This document shows, in pieces, positions 34,322-41,141 of a DNA stretch of 64,000 bases; the first letter of the stretch is position 1, and each line of letters starts with the position of its first letter. A model generated the notes under the pieces. That model saw nothing but the letters and a program-made list of their open reading frames with translations. It was not told the origin of the DNA and made no database searches. The stretch is from HLUCCA09 sp038757905 (GTDB taxonomy: Bacteria > Pseudomonadota > Alphaproteobacteria > Rhodobacterales > Rhodobacteraceae): positions 11,563 to 75,562 of the forward strand of contig JBCDGG010000004.1 of assembly GCA_038757905.1 (NCBI GenBank), read 5' to 3'. Position numbers and translations under genes: made by a program.

Positions 34322-36742
34322 ATGGCCGAAGAAGCGCGCGCGACCAATGCCTATGGCGCGGATTCCATCAAGGTTCTCAAAGGGCTGGAAGCCGTCCGCA
34401 AACGTCCGGGCATGTATATCGGCGATACCGATGACGGGTCGGGCCTGCACCATATGGTCTACGAGGTCGTCGACAACGGGATCGACGAGGCGCTGGCCGG
34501 CCATGCCGACAGCGTGACCGTCACGATTCATGCCGATGACAGCGTTTCGGTGCGCGACAACGGGCGCGGCATTCCGGTGGAAATGCACCCCGAAGAGGGG
34601 GTGAGCGCGGCCGAAGTCATCATGACCCAACTCCATGCAGGCGGGAAGTTCGACCAGAACTCCTACAAGGTGTCGGGCGGCTTGCACGGGGTGGGCGTCT
34701 CGGTCGTCAACGCGCTCAGCGATTGGCTGGAGCTTCGGATCTGGCGCGACGGGAAGGAACACGTCGCCCGTTTCGAGACGGGCGATACCGTCGATCACCT
34801 GAAGATCGTCGGCGACGCCAAGGGCGAACGCGGGACCGAGGTTCGGTTCCTGGCCTCCACGAACACGTTCTCGAACCTCGAATACTCCTACAAGGTTCTG
34901 GAGACGCGCCTGCGGGAGCTGGCATTCCTGAACTCGGGCGTGCGGATCGTCTTGCGGGACGAGCGCCACCCGGAGGTGATCGAGACGGAAATGTGCTACG
35001 AGGGCGGGGTCCGCGAGTTCGTCAAGTACATCGACCGGTCGAAGACGTCACACATGGATGCGCCGATCTACATCGAGGGCGAGCGGGATGGCATCGGTGT
35101 CGAGATCGCGATGTGGTGGAACGACAGCTACAACGAGATGGTGCTGCCCTTCACCAACAACATTCCGCAGCGCGATGGCGGCACGCACCTCGCCGGATTT
35201 CGCGGCGCGCTGACGCGCACGATCAACCACTATGCCGGCGCGTCCGGGATTGCGCGGAAGGAGAAGGTGTCCTTCACCGGCGACGATGCCCGCGAAGGGC
35301 TGACGGCCGTGCTGTCCGTCAAGGTACCCGATCCGAAGTTTTCCAGCCAAACCAAGGACAAGCTGGTGTCCTCGGAGGTTCGGCCATCGGTCGAAGGACT
35401 GATGAACGAGAAACTGGGGGAGTGGTTCGAGGAGCATCCCCAGGAAGCCAAGGTGATCGTCACCAAGATCGTCGAGGCCGCTCTCGCCCGGGAAGCGGCG
35501 CGCAAGGCGCGTGAGCTGACGCGACGCAAGACGGCGATGGATGTCGCCTCTCTTCCCGGCAAGCTGGCCGATTGCCAGGAGAAGGATCCGGCGAAGTCCG
35601 AGTTGTTCCTGGTGGAGGGCGACAGCGCCGGCGGGTCGGCCAAGCAGGGCCGGGCGCGGGCCAATCAGGCCGTCCTGCCGCTTCGGGGCAAGATCCTGAA
35701 CGTGGAGCGGGCGCGGTTCGACAGGATGCTGTCGAGCCAGGAGATCGGCACGCTGATCACGGCGCTCGGGACGGGCATCGGGCGGGACGAGTTCGACATC
35801 TCGAAGCTGCGCTACCACAAGATCATCATCATGACCGATGCCGATGTGGACGGCGCACACATCCGTACGCTGCTGCTGACGTTCTTCTTCCGGCAGATGC
35901 CCGAGATCATCGAGGGCGGCTATCTGTACATCGCCGAACCACCGCTCTTCAAAGTGAGCCGGGGCAAGTCGGAGGTGTATCTGAAAGACGAACCCGCGCT
36001 CGAGGACTACCTCATCAAGACAGGAGCAGACGGGGCGGTTCTGCGCCTCGGCACCGGGGAAGAGATCGCGGGGGTCGACCTGGCGCGCGTCGTTGAAGAG
36101 GCGCGGCAGGTGAAACGGGTAATCGAGAGCTTCCCGACGCATTACCGCCGGACGATCCTCGAACAGGCTGCCATCGCGGGCGCTTTTCTTCCCGGACAGG
36201 TCGACGCGGATCTGCAGGGGGTTGCCGATGCCGTTGCGGCGCGGCTCGATCTCGTCTCCGTCGAGTACGAGCGCGGGTGGCAAGGCCGGCCGACGCAGGA
36301 CAAGGGCATCCGCCTCAGCCGCACCGTGCGCGGTGTCGAAGAGGTGCGCACATTGGACGGCCAGGCGCTCCGCTCGGGCGAAGCCCGCGCCCTCGGCAGC
36401 CACACGGAGGGCCTGCGCGAGGTCTACGCGTCTCCTGCGCGGCTGATCCGGAAGGACAAGGGTGTCGACATTTTCGGCCCTCTCGATCTGCTCGCGGCCG
36501 TGCTCGCGGAGGGGGAGAAGGGCCTGACCCTGCAGCGCTACAAGGGGCTGGGGGAGATGAACCCCGACCAGTTGTGGGAGACGACGCTCGACCCGGAGGG
36601 CGACCGGCGCCTTCTCCAGGTGAAGGTCGACGACGTCGCCGAGGCCGACGATGTCTTCACCAAACTGATGGGCGACGTCGTGGAACCGCGGCGCGCCTTC
36701 ATCCAGTCCAATGCCCTGAGCGTCGAGAACCTGGACGCCTGA
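34322..36742 (+). CDS. gyrB: DNA gyrase subunit B
   Basis: 806 residues from ATG 34322 with GGAGG upstream. The GHKL ATPase domain has VVDNGIDEALAG and GGLHGVGVSVVNALS; the transducer follows; the TOPRIM domain has VEGDSAGGSAKQGR and MTDADVDGAHIRTLLLTFFF; the C-terminus has the GyrA-binding GLGEMNPDQLWETT. It supplies the ATPase half of gyrase. The longer in-frame reading upstream overlaps the VOC gene and is rejected. Confidence 0.98.
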   Translation: MAEEARATNAYGADSIKVLKGLEAVRKRPGMYIGDTDDGSGLHHMVYEVVDNGIDEALAGHADSVTVTIHADDSVSVRDNGRGIPVEMHPEEGVSAAEVIMTQLHAGGKFDQNSYKVSGGLHGVGVSVVNALSDWLELRIWRDGKEHVARFETGDTVDHLKIVGDAKGERGTEVRFLASTNTFSNLEYSYKVLETRLRELAFLNSGVRIVLRDERHPEVIETEMCYEGGVREFVKYIDRSKTSHMDAPIYIEGERDGIGVEIAMWWNDSYNEMVLPFTNNIPQRDGGTHLAGFRGALTRTINHYAGASGIARKEKVSFTGDDAREGLTAVLSVKVPDPKFSSQTKDKLVSSEVRPSVEGLMNEKLGEWFEEHPQEAKVIVTKIVEAALAREAARKARELTRRKTAMDVASLPGKLADCQEKDPAKSELFLVEGDSAGGSAKQGRARANQAVLPLRGKILNVERARFDRMLSSQEIGTLITALGTGIGRDEFDISKLRYHKIIIMTDADVDGAHIRTLLLTFFFRQMPEIIEGGYLYIAEPPLFKVSRGKSEVYLKDEPALEDYLIKTGADGAVLRLGTGEEIAGVDLARVVEEARQVKRVIESFPTHYRRTILEQAAIAGAFLPGQVDADLQGVADAVAARLDLVSVEYERGWQGRPTQDKGIRLSRTVRGVEEVRTLDGQALRSGEARALGSHTEGLREVYASPARLIRKDKGVDIFGPLDLLAAVLAEGEKGLTLQRYKGLGEMNPDQLWETTLDPEGDRRLLQVKVDDVAEADDVFTKLMGDVVEPRRAFIQSNALSVENLDA

Positions 36743-36785
36743 TCGCGGCGCCGTTCGCTCGCCGATTCGGGACGGCGACGCACGC

Positions 36786-36813
36786 AAAAGGCCGCCTCCG
36801 GTTGGGGGCGGCC
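36786..36813 (-). terminator. Terminator of the VPLPA-CTERM gene
   Basis: A 7-bp perfect stem (GGCCGCC at 36790-36796 with GGCGGCC at 36807-36813) is preceded on the plus strand by AAAA, giving a U-tail on the minus strand. It may also mark the end of gyrB transcripts arriving from the left, though without a U-tail in that direction. Confidence 0.75.
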
Positions 36814-36859
36814 CGCATGGATCTCTGAGATACCGTCGCGACGCGACGCAGATGCGCGC

Positions 36860-37564
36860 CTAGATCGACTTCCGGCGGCGGCGCAGCACGAGGAGCGCGC
36901 CAAGGCCCGCAGCTGCAAGCGGCAGCGTGCCCGGCAGCGGGATGACCGGCGGCGGAGCGGGATCGTCCGGATCGAAGTTGTCGAACGCGATACCGATCAG
37001 GCGTGTGCCTCCGGCCGTGGTGCCTTCGATGAAGACGCTCTTGATGTTGGCTTCCGTGCTCTCGAACGAGACATTGACCACCGACTGATCGCCCGCGAGC
37101 GGGTCGTTGCCGTCGATGAAGAACGTCTCCAGCGCGTTGCCGCCCTCGTCGCGGAAGATCACCGTGAACTCTTCCACGGTGCTGTCCGCGCGGTTCCGGT
37201 CAACATCGCCGAGATCGAAGTTCAGGGCGGTGATCGCGGTCTCGTATGTGATGGTGAGATCACTCACCTGCGACAGCGCGGTGGTGAGGAAGAAATCGCC
37301 GAAAGCGTCAGACGGCGCGGGCGTGTCGAACGGGAAGAAGCCGAACGTGGGCCCTCCCACTTCGGCGATGCCGATGCCGCTATCGGACGTGAAGGTGAGC
37401 TTGTTCGCTTCCGGGCCCGTCCCGAACTCGTATTCCAGCGGTTGGGTGACGAACCCCTCGGTCGGGATGCTCCCGTCTGGCAGGGTCTCAAAGTCGATGA
37501 GCGCGGCGTGTGCACCACCCGCGATCGAAACCCCCATAGCCGCCAGTACCAGGCCTCTAAACAT
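36860..37564 (-). CDS. Secreted VPLPA-CTERM sorting-domain protein
   Basis: 234 residues from ATG 37564, chosen for its GGAG six bases upstream; a GTG at 37576 is the alternative. The N-terminal signal peptide (LVLAAMGVSIAGGAHA) is followed by an acidic, beta-rich body opening ALIDFETLPDG, and the C-terminus has a proline-rich linker, VIPLPGTLPLAAAGLGALLV and the basic RRRRK end. This is a VPLPA-CTERM/PEP-CTERM tail, recognised by an exosortase encoded elsewhere. Such proteins are surface or matrix proteins; the body is uncharacterised. Confidence 0.85.
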   Translation of the reverse strand: MFRGLVLAAMGVSIAGGAHAALIDFETLPDGSIPTEGFVTQPLEYEFGTGPEANKLTFTSDSGIGIAEVGGPTFGFFPFDTPAPSDAFGDFFLTTALSQVSDLTITYETAITALNFDLGDVDRNRADSTVEEFTVIFRDEGGNALETFFIDGNDPLAGDQSVVNVSFESTEANIKSVFIEGTTAGGTRLIGIAFDNFDPDDPAPPPVIPLPGTLPLAAAGLGALLVLRRRRKSI

Positions 37565-37891
37565 AACAAACTCCACTAACAGCGCGACTGCTCCATAATC
37601 GCGGCAAGAATGTGACCTGACAAGTCTCGGACCAGAAACAGTGCGTTCTCAACGTGTCGCCACAGGCCTAAGCGCTTTCGGTTCGCAATCCTACAGACAA
37701 CGCATAGCACAGATCCTTCACAACGCCAAAGGGCCGTGTCGCCGCGCCCCCGCGCGCCGACGCCGGACCCGTGCGATTGCAGGGGCTTGGCAGCCGGCGC
37801 AGGCAGGGCGGACCGCTCGGAACGCGGAAGGTATCTGCCGGCCCCGCAATCCTTGTGGCCCCGGACCGAACAGTGATGATAGGCGTTGCCC
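37565..37891. promoter_or_regulatory. Divergent region between the VPLPA-CTERM gene and the ammonia-lyase operon
   Basis: 327 bases without a gene, holding both divergent promoters. I see no clear operator, repeat or terminator in it. Confidence 0.45.
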
Positions 37892-38941
37892 ATGCAACAC
37901 CTACGCAACACGCAGGCCACCCAGACGCGCGTTCTTGCGCACCTGAACGAGACGCCGTTTCCAAGCAACGAGGCAGACCGCGCGGCACGGCTGATCCAGC
38001 GCTGCCCAAGAGCCGCGGAGACCCCGCTCCGCTCCATGCCGGAGCTTGCCCGGATGGCAGGCGTGGCGGAGCTTCACATCAAGGACGAGCGCGCGCGCAT
38101 GGGCCTGGGCAGCTTCAAGGCGCTCGGCGCGGCCTATGTCATCGCCACCGATGACGAGCAGGGCACCGCCGCGGGCCAAACCTATGTGACGGCGAGTGCC
38201 GGAAATCATGGGCTGTCCGTTGCCGCAGGCGCGGCCGCGTTTGGCGCGCAGGCGGTCGTCTACATTGCCGAAACCGTTCCCGCCGGCTTTGCTGCGCGTC
38301 TCGAACGACTCGGGGCGCGCGTTGTCCGCGAGGGTGCGACCTACGAAGACAGCATGGCCGCCGCGGCTGATGCCGCCGAGCAGCAAGGCTGGATCCTGCT
38401 GTCGGACAGTTCCTGGCCCGGCTACTACGACCGGCCGTGGACCTTGATGGAGGGCTATCTGGTGCTCGCGCAGGAGGTCGTCGCCCAGATGCAGCGCCCG
38501 CCGACCCATGTGTTCCTGCAGGCCGGCGTCGGCGGACTGGCGGTGGCCTGCGCGACGCATTTCCGTGCGGCCTGGGGCCCCGATCTGCGTATTGTCGTGG
38601 TCGAGCCGGAGGTGGCGGCGGCGCTCTATGGCTCGATGCAGGCCGGTGCGCCGCGTATCTCGCCCGGGCCGGTCTCGGCCATGGGGCGGCTCGATTGCAA
38701 GGAACCCTCGCTCATCGCGCTGAAGGGGCTGGCGCGCGATGCGGACGACTTCGTGCTCGTCTCCGAAGCCGCCGGGGCCGCCGCAAGCGACGCCTCTGCT
38801 GCGGCCGGTTTGCCGACGACCCCATCGGGCGCGGCAGGCCTGGCCGGTCTGCTGACCGCGGCGGACGATCCGGCGCGCCTCGGCCTGACGGCGGAGTCCC
38901 GCGTCCTCGTCATCCTCAGTGAAGACGCGGAGGGCGCATGA
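37892..38941 (+). CDS. PLP-dependent ammonia-lyase (diaminopropionate ammonia-lyase-like)
   Basis: 349 residues from ATG 37892. Fold type II PLP enzyme with the Schiff-base lysine at K76 in LGSFKALGAAY, the phosphate/cofactor loop YVTASAGNHGLSV and the diaminopropionate-lyase-like ILLSDSSWPGYYDRPWTLMEGY stretch. The nearest family appears to be YgeX-type 2,3-diaminopropionate ammonia-lyase, but it is shorter (about 400 aa in YgeX) and the substrate could be another hydroxy- or diamino acid, such as the EutB-like step of ectoine breakdown. Coupled to the M24 gene by ATGA. Confidence 0.72.
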   Translation: MQHLRNTQATQTRVLAHLNETPFPSNEADRAARLIQRCPRAAETPLRSMPELARMAGVAELHIKDERARMGLGSFKALGAAYVIATDDEQGTAAGQTYVTASAGNHGLSVAAGAAAFGAQAVVYIAETVPAGFAARLERLGARVVREGATYEDSMAAAADAAEQQGWILLSDSSWPGYYDRPWTLMEGYLVLAQEVVAQMQRPPTHVFLQAGVGGLAVACATHFRAAWGPDLRIVVVEPEVAAALYGSMQAGAPRISPGPVSAMGRLDCKEPSLIALKGLARDADDFVLVSEAAGAAASDASAAAGLPTTPSGAAGLAGLLTAADDPARLGLTAESRVLVILSEDAEGA

Positions 38942-40089
38942 CCCCGCCCGCCCGCGGCTTTCCACCCGAGGAATTCCGGGCCAGAACGCGCAAGGCGCAA
39001 CATCTGATGGGCGAGGCTGGGCTGTCGGCGCTTTTGCTCACCACGCCCCCGGAGGTCTGTTATTACACCGGGTTTCTGACGCAGTTCTGGGAAAGCCCGA
39101 CCCGCCCCTGGTTCGTCATCGTGCCCGAGAGGGGCGATCCCGTGGCCGTCATCCCGACGATCGGGGCATCTCTGATGGGCCGCACGTGGATCACCGACAT
39201 CCGAACCTGGACATCGCCGAACTATGCCGATGACGGGATCGGGTTGTTGGCCGAAGCCCTGCGCGAGTTGGTTCAGGAGGGCGGCAGAATCGGGGTGGCC
39301 GACGGCATGGAAAGCCATCTGCGGATGCCGCTGGCCGGATTTAGCCGCTTGAAGGCCGCGCTGGACAGCCGCGACATCTCAAGCGATGCGGCGATCACGC
39401 GGCGCCTGCGCCTCGTCAAGTCGGACGCGGAGATCGAAAAGATCCGCCGGGCCACCGGCATTGCGGATCGCGCCTTCGCGCGTGTGGGCGAGATCGCGCG
39501 CGCAGGCGTGCCGCTTGGCGAGGTGTCGCGCCGGTTCCAGGGCCTGTGCCTGGCGGAGGGGGCGGATTGGGTCCCCTACCTGGCGAGCGCCGCCGGTGCG
39601 GGGGGGTATGGCGACGTCATCTCTCCGGCGACGGAGGCCGCGCTCGTTCCAGGCGATGTGATGATGCTGGACACCGGCCTCGTCTGGGACGGCTACTTCT
39701 GCGACTTCGACAGGAACTACAGCGTGGGCCCCGCCGCTCAGGCGGTGCGCGAGGGCCACGCACGCCTCGTCGAGGCAAGCGCCGCTGCGTTCGATGCCGC
39801 CAAACCGGGCGCGACCATCCGCGATCTCTTTCAAGCGATGCGTCCATTCATCGGATCGTCCGGCGATACCGGGCGGCTGGGCCACGGTCTTGGCCTGCAA
39901 CTGACGGAGTGGCCTTCGATCCTTGCCGAGGACGAGACAGTCCTGGAGGCCGGCATGGTGCTGACGCTGGAGCCGCTCGTCGAGGTTTCGCCGGGAAAAA
40001 TCCTGGTGCATGAAGAGAACATCGTGATCCGACCCACCGGGGCGGAGTACCTGTCGCAGCCCCAGAACGCCGAGATACGGGTGGTGTGA
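38938..40089 (+). CDS. M24 family hydrolase (ectoine hydrolase/Xaa-Pro peptidase-like)
   Basis: 383 residues. The N-terminal creatinase-like domain (about 1-165) precedes the pita-bread catalytic domain, whose five metal ligands are visible: D245 (MMLDTGLVWDG), D256 (CDFDRNYS), His in LGHGLGLQLTEWP, Glu in GMVLTLEPLV and Glu in HEENIVI. It hydrolyses an amide, amidine or Xaa-Pro bond. Relatives include DoeA/EutD, which opens ectoine. With the ammonia-lyase before it and the racemase-like protein after it, a catabolic rather than proteolytic role is likely. Start and stop overlap both neighbours. Confidence 0.75.
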   Translation: MTPPARGFPPEEFRARTRKAQHLMGEAGLSALLLTTPPEVCYYTGFLTQFWESPTRPWFVIVPERGDPVAVIPTIGASLMGRTWITDIRTWTSPNYADDGIGLLAEALRELVQEGGRIGVADGMESHLRMPLAGFSRLKAALDSRDISSDAAITRRLRLVKSDAEIEKIRRATGIADRAFARVGEIARAGVPLGEVSRRFQGLCLAEGADWVPYLASAAGAGGYGDVISPATEAALVPGDVMMLDTGLVWDGYFCDFDRNYSVGPAAQAVREGHARLVEASAAAFDAAKPGATIRDLFQAMRPFIGSSGDTGRLGHGLGLQLTEWPSILAEDETVLEAGMVLTLEPLVEVSPGKILVHEENIVIRPTGAEYLSQPQNAEIRVV

Positions 40090-40844
40090 TGGATCTGCCC
40101 TACACGCTTTCCGCAGACCGCCCGCCGCAGATCGGCATGGTCGTGCTTCAGGCCGACGAGACCATTGAGCGCGACATGCGGCGGCTTCTGCCGGCAGAGG
40201 CCGAGCTGCTCGTCAGCCGGGTCCCCTCCGGCCGCGACGTGAACGCCGCCTCGCTTGCGGCGATGGAGGACGTTCTGACCGAGGCCGCGCGCCTCTTCCC
40301 GTCGGGCGCACGGTTTTCGGCGATCGGCTATGGCTGCACGTCGGGGACGGCCCAGATCGGTGCCGGACGCATTCGCGCGCTCATCCAGGCCGGAGCCGAG
40401 ACACCTTGCGTCACCGAACCTGTGTCGGCGCTCATCGCCGCCTGCCGCGCGCTCGGCGTACGCCGGATCGGCCTTGTCAGCCCCTATGTGGCAGAGGTGT
40501 CGGACAGGTTGCGCCAGGTACTGGCCGAGGCGGGGATCGACGTGTCCGGATTTGCCAGCTTCAACCAGTCGCGCGAGGAGACCGTGGCCCGCATCTCCGC
40601 CCAATCCATCCGGGACGCCGCGCAGAACGTCGCCGACCATGCGGAATGTGAGGCGGTGTTCCTGTCCTGCACCAACCTGCGCACGCTGGACGTGATCGAC
40701 GCTGTCGAAAGGGCAACGGGGACACCGGTCCTGACGAGCAATCAGGTGCTGGGGTGGCACCTGACGGCCCTCGCAGGCTTGCCAAGGCCAAAGCACGCGC
40801 CCGGCAGACTTTGGGCACGCGAGGCTGTGACGGCGAGCACTTAG
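40089..40844 (+). CDS. Asp/Glu racemase or maleate isomerase-like protein (EutA-like)
   Basis: 251 residues from ATG 40089, overlapping the M24 stop (TGATG); GTG 40086 is one codon longer. The two-cysteine signature of the arylmalonate decarboxylase/maleate isomerase group is seen at C83 (IGYGCTSGTAQIG) and C194 (FLSCTNLRTLDVID). The enzyme may racemise or isomerise the acid made by the M24 step. The trio (lyase, M24 hydrolase, racemase-like) resembles but does not equal the ectoine eutABCDE set. Confidence 0.68.
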   Translation: MDLPYTLSADRPPQIGMVVLQADETIERDMRRLLPAEAELLVSRVPSGRDVNAASLAAMEDVLTEAARLFPSGARFSAIGYGCTSGTAQIGAGRIRALIQAGAETPCVTEPVSALIAACRALGVRRIGLVSPYVAEVSDRLRQVLAEAGIDVSGFASFNQSREETVARISAQSIRDAAQNVADHAECEAVFLSCTNLRTLDVIDAVERATGTPVLTSNQVLGWHLTALAGLPRPKHAPGRLWAREAVTAST

Positions 40845-41141
40845 CGCGCGCAGGGGCCGCGCCGGGGAGGGCGCGGCCGCACCTCGACACGCGACCGCGA
40901 AGGCGCTTCCCTCGCCACACCCTCCGGCGGCGCGCAGGCTCCCTCGCCGATACATGCCAGGACTGCGTTTCGCCGCGTACCAAGGACGATGGACAGAACT
41001 TGCCGGGCCGCGCTGGGCACCGCACGTCAACCGCTGCCCTTCGGTCAAATTCGCAGCATTCGCCCCACACGCCGAAAGAACGCCTTAACGGGCGCGTCTT
41101 ACCCCGTCCGCTGCATGTCGCAGTGGAAAGCGAGGGCCGGC
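40845..41141 (+). promoter_or_regulatory. Intergenic leader before the Amt-GGDEF-EAL gene
   Basis: 297 bases. The strongest feature is GAGGG seven bases before the ATG at 41142, which decides that start over the ATG at 41115, where no Shine-Dalgarno is present. No clear operator or hairpin is seen. Confidence 0.4.

Noticed and set aside
35048..36787. A 579-codon minus-strand frame across gyrB
   Set aside because: Antisense to gyrB, whose motifs are complete.
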